Made by a program: the position numbers and the translations under genes. DNA of 38,152 nucleotides, taken from Ferruginibacter sp. (GTDB lineage: Bacteria > Bacteroidota > Bacteroidia > Chitinophagales > Chitinophagaceae). The stretch is taken from contig JANXSK010000209.1 in NCBI GenBank assembly GCA_025352695.1, positions 1 through 38,152 of the forward strand, in the 5' to 3' direction. Positions 17,461 to 25,772 of this stretch are shown one piece after another. The notes beneath the pieces were generated by a model. The model was not told where the DNA came from, did no database searches, and was given only the letters and a program-made list of their open reading frames with translations. The first letter of the stretch is position 1. Each line of letters opens with the position of its first letter.

Positions 17461-18852
17461 CTAATAATGTGGAATAGTAAAAAAAATGCAGGTGCCTTTT
17501 TTTATTTTACTTTCAACGCGGAGGGTGCCGCCATGTTGTGTAACAAAATCTTTCACAAGTATTAAACCAATACCAGAACCTTTTTCATTATTTGTTCCAG
17601 TTGCCGAAGCAGGGTTAGGTAACGAAAAAAGATTTTCACTTATAGTTGGTTTCATGCCTACACCTGTATCAATAATACAAACCTCTACCATCTTTGTATC
17701 TATACGATGGGCAATTACACTTACCAACCCACCTTTTACACTATATTTAATAGCATTTGTAACCAGGTTTTGAAGAATAGAACGAAGCATTAATGTATCT
17801 GCTTTTACATAAATATCAGCTGGTATATTGTTTTCAAGAACAATATTTTTTTGTGTTATATTTTGTTTTAACAATTCAAAACTTCGATCAACCGCAGCAG
17901 CCAAATGAAGCTTTTCAGGATTTAAAGTTGTTTGCTCCTTTTGCAATTTTGCCCAGTCAACCAGTTCATTTAATTGTTGAAGAATGTTATAAGAGGTACG
18001 ATGGATAATTTTTGCAAATGGTTGAATTTCTTCAAAAATATGATTCTCTATATCCTCGCTCAATTTATCAGATGCCATTAGCAAAGCTGTTAAAGGATTG
18101 CGCAAATCATGAGAAATAACAGACAGGAATTTATCTTTGGATAGGTTAAGGTCTTTAAGTTGATGGTTAAGATTTTCAAGTTCACCCGTTCTTTCAAGAA
18201 CTCTTTTTTCAAGATTTTGATTTAAAAGCAAAAGATCGTCATTTGTCTTAATCAGTCTTTTTTCTTGTCGCTCTAAAAGTTGGGCTTTATCATACAACTC
18301 CTCATTTGCTTTTCTTAATTCTTCTTTCTGGGCTTTTAAAGCTTCTGATAAAATGATTAAATCATCTGCCCGTTTTTCTTTTTCTTCATTTTGAAATACA
18401 AGTTCTTTATTTACAATAATTAATTCTGCAGCTTGAATTTTTAATTTTTCTGCAATTATTTCTTTTTCTTTTCTTTCAGCAGTATCTTTTAATGCCCGCT
18501 CAATTTTTGGAGGTAATGTAAATAATTTATTTTTTTGCGAGTAATCGGTAACGCCATCCTTAATAAGTTCAACAGCATTTTCTTCTCCAATAATACCGGA
18601 TACAATTATAAAAGGAATGTGTGGCGATTTAAATTGTTTAATGCGGAAAGCTGTAACAGCGTCAAACGCAGGAAGAGAATAATCCGATAGTATAATATCT
18701 GGATTAAAATCTTGAAGCAAATCTTCATAATCTTTGCGAGTTTGAACGATTTTACTGATAAAATTTAACCCTGATTTTTTTAATTCTCGAAGAAGTAAAT
18801 CTGCATCATTTTGATTGTCTTCCAGAATCAGTATCTTGAGATTGGGCTTCAT
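17461..18852 (-). CDS. receiver-first hybrid histidine kinase (REC-coiled coil-HisKA-HATPase)
   Basis: 463-residue soluble phosphorelay protein with the receiver at the N-terminus. REC (5-125) has the acidic pair E11/D12, phosphoacceptor D57 (IILSDYSLP) and K107 or K109 in DYSQKNK. A coiled coil of about 110 residues (126-240) follows. Its residues 141-161 are one copy of the 21-residue unit that is repeated eleven times in the kinase two genes upstream. HisKA has H248 in SVISHDLRNPLTA. HATPase_c shows NLVTNAIKYS, DTGVGM and GSGIGLILVKDF. No TM helix or sensor domain is present, so input should be phosphorylation of its own receiver. It is the third gene of the cluster, 101 bp after the Rcp1-like receiver. 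Its output partner is not encoded here. Confidence 0.93.
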   Translation of the reverse strand: MKPNLKILILEDNQNDADLLLRELKKSGLNFISKIVQTRKDYEDLLQDFNPDIILSDYSLPAFDAVTAFRIKQFKSPHIPFIIVSGIIGEENAVELIKDGVTDYSQKNKLFTLPPKIERALKDTAERKEKEIIAEKLKIQAAELIIVNKELVFQNEEKEKRADDLIILSEALKAQKEELRKANEELYDKAQLLERQEKRLIKTNDDLLLLNQNLEKRVLERTGELENLNHQLKDLNLSKDKFLSVISHDLRNPLTALLMASDKLSEDIENHIFEEIQPFAKIIHRTSYNILQQLNELVDWAKLQKEQTTLNPEKLHLAAAVDRSFELLKQNITQKNIVLENNIPADIYVKADTLMLRSILQNLVTNAIKYSVKGGLVSVIAHRIDTKMVEVCIIDTGVGMKPTISENLFSLPNPASATGTNNEKGSGIGLILVKDFVTQHGGTLRVESKIKKGTCIFFTIPHY

Positions 18853-18953
18853 TTTATATTGTAAGATTATTTATGAAATAATAAACTGCTAATTTTTAAA
18901 ATTCATCATTGACAAATAAATTTATTTTTTATACTAAGAATTTTCATTTTTTG

Positions 18954-19394
18954 TTAATGAGTAGGCTCGCTTAATATCATCCAGTACAATCCAATTTCTT
19001 TAATAGCATTAAAAAAGTTATTACTGTCAACAGGTTTTACAATGTAACTATTTGCACCAAGTGCATAACATTTTTTTATGTCTGGGTCTTCTTTAGATGA
19101 AGTAAGTATTACCACAGGTATTGATTTAAAATCAGGATCGGATTTTACTTTTTCCAATACTTGCATGCCTGTTACTTTTGGCATTTTCAGGTCGATTATT
19201 ATTAGCTTTGGATTTTGTTTAATATTTCGGGAGGAATATATTCCTTTACAATAAATAAAATCCAATGCCTCTGCACCGTCTTTCACATGATGCAGTTTAT
19301 TTGTAAAACCGCTTTTTGTAAGTGCACGAATAGTAAGAATAGCATCGTCTATACTATCCTCAGCAAATAAAATTTCAACGTCTTCGTAATTCAT
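18954..19394 (-). CDS. Rcp1-like single-domain response regulator
   Basis: A 146-residue stand-alone receiver without an output domain. Acidic residues E12/D13, phosphoacceptor D68 (IIIDLKMPKV), T98 (VVILTSS) and K120 (YIVKP) form a complete active site. The insertion around residues 47-60 (FIYCKGIYSSRNIKQ) before the phosphoacceptor strand is typical of Rcp1-family receivers, which partner with phytochrome-like kinases. It begins 10 bp after the upstream kinase stop codon and is therefore probably translated with it as a cognate pair. It could shuttle phosphate from that kinase to another protein, possibly through the downstream hybrid kinase. Confidence 0.93.
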   Translation of the reverse strand: MNYEDVEILFAEDSIDDAILTIRALTKSGFTNKLHHVKDGAEALDFIYCKGIYSSRNIKQNPKLIIIDLKMPKVTGMQVLEKVKSDPDFKSIPVVILTSSKEDPDIKKCYALGANSYIVKPVDSNNFFNAIKEIGLYWMILSEPTH

Positions 19395-19404
19395 TCTTTT
19401 GTAT

Positions 19405-20973
19405 TTATGGGTTTATATTTGGCAAGCTGAAATAAAAACATGATCCTTCGTTAAGTATTGATTCTGCCCAAACTGTTCCGTTATGCCGGTGTATAATTTT
19501 TTGAACAATGGCCAAACCTATGCCTGTTCCCTCAAATTCTTCCTGTGAATGCAATCGCTGAAAAACTCCAAATAGTTTATCATAATATTGCATATCAAAT
19601 CCTGCTCCTTCATCTTTTACATAAAAAATCACCAGGTTGTCTTTTTCATACGCCCCAATTTCTATATTGGTTTTGGGCTTGTACTTAGAATATTTAATGG
19701 CATTCGAAATTAAATTAATCCATACTTGTTTAATTAGCGACTGATCTCCTTTAGCGGGAGGAAGGTTTTTTACATCAAATTCGGGTATTTTTTCACCATC
19801 ATCAAATAATAATTCTTCTCTCACCAAATTAACAAGAGAAGTCATATTGATTTCTGATACCGTTACCTGCTTTCTTCCAAGTTTAGAAAATGCAAGTAAA
19901 TCATCAATCAATTCACCCATCTTTTTTGAATTATGCATAATCGAATAAAGAACTTTTGTTCCGTCGGCATCAAATTTTTCTGCATAATCTTCTACTAAAA
20001 TTCTTGTATATCCATTAATGGCTCTGATTGGAGCTCGTAAATCATGGGATACGGAGTAGGAAAATGAACCGAGCTCTTTGTTAACAGATTCCAACTGTGC
20101 AGTCCGTTCAATTACTTTTTGTTCTAATTCATCATTAAGTTTTCGAATATCATCTTCTGCATATTTAAGTTCCCTATTAGCAATAATTAATTCTTCGGCC
20201 CTTTTTTCTTTCTCCCCATTTTGAAAGGCCAGTTCTTTATTTGCAATAACTAAATCAGCAGCCCTGTTTTCTTTTTCTTCGTTTTGAAAAGCCAGTTCTT
20301 TGTTGGCAATAATTAATTCGGCAGCCCTGTTTTCTTTTTCTTCGTTTTGAAAAGCCAGTTCTTTGTTGGCAACAATTAATTCGGCAGCCCTGTTTTCTTT
20401 TTCTTCGTTTTGAAAAGCCAGTTCTTTGTTTGCAATAATTAATTCGGCAGCCCTGTTTTCTTTTTCTTCGTTTTGAAATACAAGTTCTTTGTTGGCTATT
20501 AATAATTCAGCAGCCCTGTTTTCTTTTTCTTCGTTTTGAAATACAAGTTCTTTGTTAGCTATTAATAATTCAGCTGCTCTTTTTTCTTTTTCTTCATTTT
20601 GAAAAACCAGTTCTTTGTTAGCTATAATTAATTCAGCAGCCCGCTTTTCTTTCTCTTCATCCTGAAAAGCCAATTCTTTATTTGCAATAATTAATTCAGC
20701 AGCTCTCTTTTCTTTCTCTTCATCTTGAAACGCCAGTTCCTTATTTGCAATAATTAACTCAGCAGCTCTTTTTTCTTTCTCTTCATCTTGAAAAGCCAAT
20801 TCTTTATTTGCAATAATTAATTCAGCAGCTCTCTTTTCTTTCTCTTCATCCTGAAAGGTTAGTTCTTTGTTAGCAATAAATAATTCAGCAGCTAGTTTTT
20901 CTTTTTCTTCGTCTTGAAAAACAAGTTCTTTATTAATACTTGCTATCTCATCTGATTTTTTCCTTCTAGCCAT
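19405..20973 (-). CDS. soluble histidine kinase with a long 21-residue-repeat coiled-coil N-terminus
   Basis: 522 residues from the ATG at 20973 (MARRKKSDEI). A longer frame begins with TTG at 20988 and is unlikely. After about 27 residues the protein is eleven consecutive 21-residue units beginning AAELIIANKELAF and ending EEKEKR or EEKENR, flanked by partial units. Twenty-one residues is three heptads, so this should be one unbroken coiled-coil rod of about 250 residues. There is no PAS, GAF, phytochrome or TM domain. HisKA has H310 in SYSVSHDLRAPIRAING. The ATPase domain carries NLISNAIKYS, DEGAGFD and EGTGIGLAIVQKIIHRHNG, closest in style to Cph1-type kinases. It leads the cluster and lies 10 bp from its Rcp1-like receiver. 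What the rod senses is unknown. Confidence 0.92.
   Translation of the reverse strand: MARRKKSDEIASINKELVFQDEEKEKLAAELFIANKELTFQDEEKEKRAAELIIANKELAFQDEEKEKRAAELIIANKELAFQDEEKEKRAAELIIANKELAFQDEEKEKRAAELIIANKELVFQNEEKEKRAAELLIANKELVFQNEEKENRAAELLIANKELVFQNEEKENRAAELIIANKELAFQNEEKENRAAELIVANKELAFQNEEKENRAAELIIANKELAFQNEEKENRAADLVIANKELAFQNGEKEKRAEELIIANRELKYAEDDIRKLNDELEQKVIERTAQLESVNKELGSFSYSVSHDLRAPIRAINGYTRILVEDYAEKFDADGTKVLYSIMHNSKKMGELIDDLLAFSKLGRKQVTVSEINMTSLVNLVREELLFDDGEKIPEFDVKNLPPAKGDQSLIKQVWINLISNAIKYSKYKPKTNIEIGAYEKDNLVIFYVKDEGAGFDMQYYDKLFGVFQRLHSQEEFEGTGIGLAIVQKIIHRHNGTVWAESILNEGSCFYFSLPNINP
20200..20892 (-). repeat. 63-bp in-frame tandem repeat array (11 units)
   Basis: Eleven contiguous 63-bp units inside the kinase gene, each encoding one 21-residue coiled-coil unit. 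Units 2-4 encode identical peptides, and 8 and 10 are identical. Units 1-4 carry QDEEKEKR and 6-10 carry QNEEKENR, so two sub-families lie in blocks, the pattern left by recent expansion through slippage or unequal exchange. Copy number is likely to vary between strains. Confidence 0.95.
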
Positions 20974-21318
20974 AATAGGTTTTAACAAAGTTTTTTTTAT
21001 AAAATTGAGAAATTAATGTCTCGGAAAAATGACTGAGTAGTATGACATTGCTTTTATTAAAAGTCTTAAATAAAGGTAACATAATGCAACGGATTTTCTA
21101 TGCAAACTTAATATAATCTGATTACCTCCTCAGACCAGTTGTGGTTTTATAGTTTGTATTCGCCAGCAAAAAACAGTAGGAAAAAGTTATAAAATGTTGT
21201 TGGGAATCGCCAACCCATTGTTCAATTTTTAAGAATTCTACTTTGGAGAGTTACTTTATTATTTATTCCTGTAAATTTATTTGTAATCAAAATTTAGTAC
21301 CCAGTTCTCCTTTTTAAA
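20974..21318. other. intergenic leader of the kinase cluster
   Basis: No gene seen. On the minus strand TACCTTTA at 21071-21078 is one base off the TAnnTTTG -7 consensus and would give a leader of about 90 nt for the kinase gene. The remainder, toward the small conserved gene, is AT-rich without clear features. Confidence 0.4.
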
Positions 21319-21338
21319 AAGCCTGACTCTGGAGGCTT
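21319..21338 (-). terminator. intrinsic terminator of the small conserved gene
   Basis: On the minus strand AAGCCT-CCAGAGTC-AGGCTT runs into a T-rich tract (TTTAAAAA), 48 nt after the stop codon at 21386. Confidence 0.6.
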
Positions 21339-21385
21339 CTTTAAAATGCAGTTTTTTAAAGTTACTTTCATTTAGTATAACTAAC

Positions 21386-21691
21386 TTACCTATGCATCGT
21401 CAACTTTTTAATCATATCTGTACTGATGCTATCTGCATACATGCCATAGGCGCTAGTAATAACGCCTTTCATAGTACCATCTTTTGATTCCACTGCATAA
21501 ATAACACTTTCATCACCAGGGTCGGTGGCCCCTTCAAAACGATGTACTTCTGTTATTTCAAACTCATGAGGGTTTAAGCAAAGATCATTTTCCTTGCAAA
21601 TGATTTTATCAAAAGCTATATTAAAATCGATTGTGTAGCCCTTGGCTTTTAATGCGGTTAAAGCCGCTGTTACTGTATCGTAGTTATCCAT
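21386..21691 (-). CDS. small conserved Bacteroidota protein (about 100 aa)
   Basis: 101 residues, soluble, no signal peptide and no TM segment. It begins MDNYDTVTAALTALKAKGYT and has the core NPHEFEITEVHRFEGATDPG, then ESVIYAVESKDGTMKGVI. I recognise this as a short family widespread in Bacteroidota; from memory it is often labelled phosphoribosylpyrophosphate synthetase in databases. It is far too short for that enzyme and lacks its PRPP-binding loop, so that name should not be trusted. Two close cysteines (ICKENDLC) are visible. It is followed by a good terminator and is divergent from the RNase R gene. Function unknown. Confidence 0.75.
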   Translation of the reverse strand: MDNYDTVTAALTALKAKGYTIDFNIAFDKIICKENDLCLNPHEFEITEVHRFEGATDPGDESVIYAVESKDGTMKGVITSAYGMYADSISTDMIKKLTMHR

Positions 21692-21792
21692 AAAAAAAAA
21701 TTTAAATAAAGTTACTGAAAGTTTTTAGGTATACTATTTCAACAATATGCACTCAGCCCTTGTGTAAGGTTTAGCTATAGCAATAGTTTGCC

Positions 21793-21800
21793 TACCTTTG
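21793..21800 (+). promoter_or_regulatory. -7 element of RNase R promoter
   Basis: TACCTTTG, an exact TAnnTTTG match; TTTAG lies 18 bp upstream as a possible -33. Transcription would start near 21807 and leave an unusually long leader of about 215 nt before the rnr ATG. The 332-bp gap 21692-22023 holds no gene. Confidence 0.5.
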
Positions 21801-22023
21801 CAATAATAATATTAGGTTTTAAATAATTATATCCAAGGTAATAACAAATTCCTTTTTAGAAAACAGCCAGATACGATCCGATAAAAAATCCACATTGGTA
21901 TTATCAAAAAGAAAGTTATTAGCAGCAAACAGGCTAAAACGATAATGAAAAGGAAGTAAAGCCGAAATTACTATTAAAATAATTTTTTCCTATTCTGTTT
22001 TAGAAAAGGACAATAAAATAAAT

Positions 22024-24027
22024 ATGACTAAAGAAAAAATAATAACAAAAAAATCATCACAGGCACCTATAGTAAAAGGTAAGCTTGATATTTCGAGAAG
22101 TGGAATGGGCTATGTAATTGTAGAGGGAATAGACAAAGATATTGTAGTGCGGCCTAATGATTTTGGAAGAGCATTTCATGGAGATACGGTGAAAGTGCAG
22201 ATTAACAAAGATAGTGGTCGTGGTAAACGTACCGAGGGTAAAATAACAGATGTTGCGGCACGTAACCAAATTACTTTTATAGGTAATATATCGATTAATA
22301 AAAACATTGCTTTTTTTAAAGCAGCAACCGAAAAGCCAATGTCTGATTTTTATATTCCGATAGAAAAATTAAATGGTGCTATTGATGGAGAAAGGGTTGT
22401 GGCCAAACTCGTAAAATGGGACAAGGCAGATAAGAAGCCGGAAGGCGAGGTGGTGACCATTTTAAAAGCTGAAGATGTGAATGATATGGCGATGAAAGAA
22501 ATTTTAATTGAGGCTGGTTTTCCGCTAACATTTGAAAAAGCTGTGCTCGATGAAGCCAATAAATTATCTGAAACTATTACTAGGGAAGAATTAAAAAAAC
22601 GAAAAGATTACAGAGATATCCTAACTTTTACAATTGATCCTGTTGATGCTAAAGATTTTGATGATGCTATTTCTATCAGGAATTTAGACAATGGGAATTA
22701 TGAGATTGGCGTTCATATTGCAGACGTAAGTCACTTTGTTAAGCCTGATAGTATTTTAGATAAAAGTGCCTTTGAAAGGTCTACTAGCGTGTATTTGCCA
22801 GATAGAGTTAACCCTATGTTGCCCGAGAAAATCAGTAACGAATTGTGTTCACTTCGTCCGCATGAAGATAAATATACCTTTTCTGTAATTTTTCAGATTA
22901 CCAACCGGGGAGAGATAAAGCACAAATGGATTGGCAGAACCATCACACACAGCGATCACCGGTTTACTTACGAAGATGTGCAAACAATTATTGAAACAGG
23001 TGACGGCATACACCATAAGGCGATTCTGTTATTAAACAAGCTTGCAAAGGATTTTCGGAAAGAAAGATTTGATCAGGGTGCTATCAACTTTTCTTCGCAG
23101 GAAGTACGTTTTAAACTGGATGAAAATGGTAAACCTTTGGGTATTGTTATTAAGGAAAATAAAGACTCCAACAAGCTGGTGGAAGAGTTTATGTTGCTTG
23201 CCAACAGAACGATTGCCGAGTATGTTTCTAGGATAAAAATTAATCAGGAACCAGTTCCATTTCCTTATCGCATACATGATACGCCGGATGACGAAAAATT
23301 AAAACCATTTGTTGCTTTTGCCAAAAAATTTGGTTACGTATTTGAAATGCATGATGCAGCAGCTGTAGCAACATCTTTTAATAATTTATTAAAAGATGTG
23401 AGTGGTAAACCAGAGCAGCATGTACTGGAGCAATTAGGGATTCGCACAATGGCGAAGGCGGTTTATACGTCAAAAAATATCGGTCATTATGGATTAGGGT
23501 TCGAACATTATTGTCATTTTACCTCACCCATACGCCGTTACCCCGATGTAATGGTGCATCGTATTTTACAGGAATGCCTTGATAAAAACCTGAAGCCTGA
23601 TAAAAAAATGGATGAAAAATGCAAGCAATGCAGCGATAAAGAACGCAAAGCAATGGAAGCAGAAAGGGCTGGTAATAAATACAAGCAGGTTGAGTTTATG
23701 CAACAATATCTGGGAGAAGAATTTGATGGCATCATTAGTGGTGTAGCCAGTTTCGGCTTTTTTGTAGAAACTGTTTTACATAAATGTGAAGGCATGGTTA
23801 CAGTAAGGGATCTTAGTGAGTTTGATGAATTTAAATTGGAGGAAGCAGACTATGCTTTGGTAGGTTTGCGTACCGGCAAAAAATTTAGAATGGGAGATGC
23901 GGTAAAAGTAAAAGTAGTAGCTGCTAATTTAGAAAAACGTCAACTGGATTATCATTGGGTGCAAGCGGATGATAAAACTCCTTTAGATAGCGCTAAGGCA
24001 AAAGGAAGTATAAAAAGAAAAAAATAA
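22024..24027 (+). CDS. rnr: ribonuclease R (RNB family 3'-5' exoribonuclease)
   Basis: Processive, hydrolytic 3'-5' exoribonuclease that degrades structured RNA and takes part in rRNA and mRNA quality control. The 667 residues are shorter than the E. coli protein (about 813), mainly because the N-terminal helix-turn-helix extension is absent. Cold-shock-like OB domains occupy about 15-145. The RNB active site DPVDAKDFDDA begins at 205, and D205, D211, D213 and D214 align with the four catalytic aspartates. Later RNB motifs include GLGFEHYCHFTSPIRRYPD. An S1 domain lies near the C-terminus (GIISGVASFGFFVE onward), and a short basic tail (GSIKRKKK) ends the protein. The prenyl synthase gene follows after 64 bp containing a hairpin. 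Confidence 0.96.
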   Translation: MTKEKIITKKSSQAPIVKGKLDISRSGMGYVIVEGIDKDIVVRPNDFGRAFHGDTVKVQINKDSGRGKRTEGKITDVAARNQITFIGNISINKNIAFFKAATEKPMSDFYIPIEKLNGAIDGERVVAKLVKWDKADKKPEGEVVTILKAEDVNDMAMKEILIEAGFPLTFEKAVLDEANKLSETITREELKKRKDYRDILTFTIDPVDAKDFDDAISIRNLDNGNYEIGVHIADVSHFVKPDSILDKSAFERSTSVYLPDRVNPMLPEKISNELCSLRPHEDKYTFSVIFQITNRGEIKHKWIGRTITHSDHRFTYEDVQTIIETGDGIHHKAILLLNKLAKDFRKERFDQGAINFSSQEVRFKLDENGKPLGIVIKENKDSNKLVEEFMLLANRTIAEYVSRIKINQEPVPFPYRIHDTPDDEKLKPFVAFAKKFGYVFEMHDAAAVATSFNNLLKDVSGKPEQHVLEQLGIRTMAKAVYTSKNIGHYGLGFEHYCHFTSPIRRYPDVMVHRILQECLDKNLKPDKKMDEKCKQCSDKERKAMEAERAGNKYKQVEFMQQYLGEEFDGIISGVASFGFFVETVLHKCEGMVTVRDLSEFDEFKLEEADYALVGLRTGKKFRMGDAVKVKVVAANLEKRQLDYHWVQADDKTPLDSAKAKGSIKRKK

Positions 24028-24038
24028 TTATTCAACAG

Positions 24039-24071
24039 AAATTGCTGAACCTCTTTAAGGATCAGCAATTT
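24039..24071 (+). terminator. hairpin between rnr and prenyl synthase
   Basis: AAATTGCTGA (24039-24048) pairs with TCAGCAATTT (24062-24071) around a 13-nt loop, and the 3' side continues TTAAATT. This 10-bp stem starts just after the rnr stop and ends 20 bp before the next ATG. It may be a partial terminator or an mRNA-stabilising structure at the 3' end of rnr. Confidence 0.5.
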
Positions 24072-24091
24072 TAAATTACAGCAGTTTACCT

Positions 24092-25057
24092 ATGCAATCT
24101 TTTATAGAGCTGTCCAAATTATTTGAAGAAAAATTTAGTATACGCCATTTTCCTGCACATACCGCAACGTTGTATGAGCCTGCACAATACATTTTGCAAT
24201 TAGGTGGCAAAAGGGTTCGCCCGGTTTGTGTACTTATGGGCAACGAATTGTTTTGCGATATTATTCCAGACGCTTATCATGCGGCTACTGCCATTGAGCT
24301 TTTTCATAATTTTAGTTTGATACATGATGATATCATGGATAAAGCTCCTATCAGAAGAGGTATGGAAACAGTGCACCAGAAATACGGAGAATCAACCGCT
24401 TTACTTGCTGGAGATGTAATGTTTGTAAGGGCTTACGAATACCTTAACAAAATAGCCATCAACAACCTGCAGAAAGTATTGCACCTGTTTAATCAAACCG
24501 CCGCCGCTGTATGCGAAGGGCAGCAATTAGACATGGATTTTGAGAAAAGAATTACGGTAAGTTTGGATGAATATGTGGGTATGATAACACTAAAAACTTC
24601 AGTGCTATTGGCTGCTAGCTTGCAATTGGGTGCAATACTAGGTGGTGCAGGAGAAGGCAATCAACATCACTTATATGAGTTTGGAAAAAATCTTGGGATA
24701 GCTTTTCAAGTACAAGATGATTACCTGGACGTTTTTGGCAATCCCGAAAAATTTGGCAAGCAGGTGGGCGGTGATATTCTTTCTAACAAAAAAACATTTT
24801 TACTGATACATAGCATGGAGACGGCTTCTCCTGAACAGCTGAAGGCTTTGCAACAACTTATGCAGAACAATGCACCGGATAAAGTTGAAAAAGTGACGGA
24901 GCTTTTTAAAGAGTGCAAAGTAGATGAATGGGCAAAAGCCCTAAAAGATAAATACCTGCAAACAGCTTTGCAACACCTGGAAGATACTGCAGTAATAGCA
25001 ATACGTAAAAAGCCTTTGATGGAGCTGGCTGCTTATTTGATACAAAGGGATTATTGA
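24092..25057 (+). CDS. trans-isoprenyl diphosphate synthase
   Basis: Condenses isopentenyl diphosphate onto allylic diphosphates. 321 residues, all-alpha prenyltransferase fold. Signature GGKRVRP at about 38-44; first Asp-rich motif DDIMD (79-83) followed by RRG; second DDYLD (209-213) in AFQVQDDYLDVFG. The fifth residue before the first motif is F74. In this family an aromatic residue there tends to cap product length, so a C15-C20 product (FPP or GGPP) is plausible, although octaprenyl-type synthases for menaquinone also carry these motifs. It follows rnr with a hairpin between them. Substrate range is inference. Confidence 0.92.
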   Translation: MQSFIELSKLFEEKFSIRHFPAHTATLYEPAQYILQLGGKRVRPVCVLMGNELFCDIIPDAYHAATAIELFHNFSLIHDDIMDKAPIRRGMETVHQKYGESTALLAGDVMFVRAYEYLNKIAINNLQKVLHLFNQTAAAVCEGQQLDMDFEKRITVSLDEYVGMITLKTSVLLAASLQLGAILGGAGEGNQHHLYEFGKNLGIAFQVQDDYLDVFGNPEKFGKQVGGDILSNKKTFLLIHSMETASPEQLKALQQLMQNNAPDKVEKVTELFKECKVDEWAKALKDKYLQTALQHLEDTAVIAIRKKPLMELAAYLIQRDY

Positions 25058-25140
25058 TTGATGTTTGAAAACTAGTGATATAATTTTTTTACATTTCGTT
25101 TGGCTCATATTTATTTACTATTTTAATTGATCCAATTTAG
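25058..25140. other. start of a 715-bp gap without an intact gene
   Basis: The gap 25058-25772 between the prenyl synthase and the permease has no intact coding region. Its first 80 bp show nothing, 25141-25647 may be a decayed gene (listed separately), and 25648-25772 is the AT-rich leader of the permease gene. Confidence 0.5.
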
Positions 25141-25647
25141 ACTGGCATATTTAATTTTTCTACTACAATAATTGTGAATAGTTGTACCTTAATAATTAAT
25201 AATATAGATAAACATAAACTTTCTGACAGTTTTAAAATTGTAAATCTAATAGCGAATAAAAAAAATATTGATTCAGATTCTAATCATGCATCTTATGTAA
25301 ATACTGAATCTATCAAAAACCACCAAAAATATATGATATAATTTGTGCGCTTTTGGAAGTAAAAAAATGAATCAAATTTATCGAAGCTAAGACTAAAGGA
25401 AAACGACTTTTAAAAATATGGATTTATCAAACACCAGAAAAAAAAATAGTAAATGTTATTAGATTAAAGCAGGCGAAGACAACGGAATTATTCTTGTTTC
25501 TTAAGACAATTTTTTTGCTAATCCCAAAACTTTGAAATCAAATACTACGACATAGTTAACGATACTATTATAAGTCTCATTGCTTGGAAGCTAGAGTTGA
25601 AAAACGGTAAAGAACAATATAGACTAATTTTAATAATCATTTTATAG
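25141..25647 (+). pseudogene. possible decayed gene (lipoprotein-like), function unknown
   Basis: Three plus-strand stretches have protein-like composition but lie in different frames with no usable start. The first is 25141-25341: FNFSTTIIVNSC, reminiscent of a lipobox, then KHKLSDSFKIVNLIANKK. The second is near 25373-25530, with FIEAKTKGKRLLKIWIYQTP and then KKIVNVIRLK. The third is near 25527-25647: FEIKYYDIVNDTIISLIAWK and then LELKNGKEQYRLI. Together they look like one gene of about 170 codons broken by at least two frameshifts. No family was recognised. Low confidence; AT-rich DNA can produce such runs by chance. Confidence 0.35.
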
Positions 25648-25772
25648 GTTGATATTTATTTATTGAATATTGCCATCTCTTTATTTTAGGAGTTTCAATC
25701 CTAAATATTTATTATCAATTCAACTTTATTAATTATTTTGAAGAATAATACTTCTTAAAACCAAAATTGAAC

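Noticed and set aside
20200..20892. Regular 63-bp repeats considered as a CRISPR-like array
   Set aside because: The units are directly adjacent without spacers and keep the reading frame of a histidine kinase.
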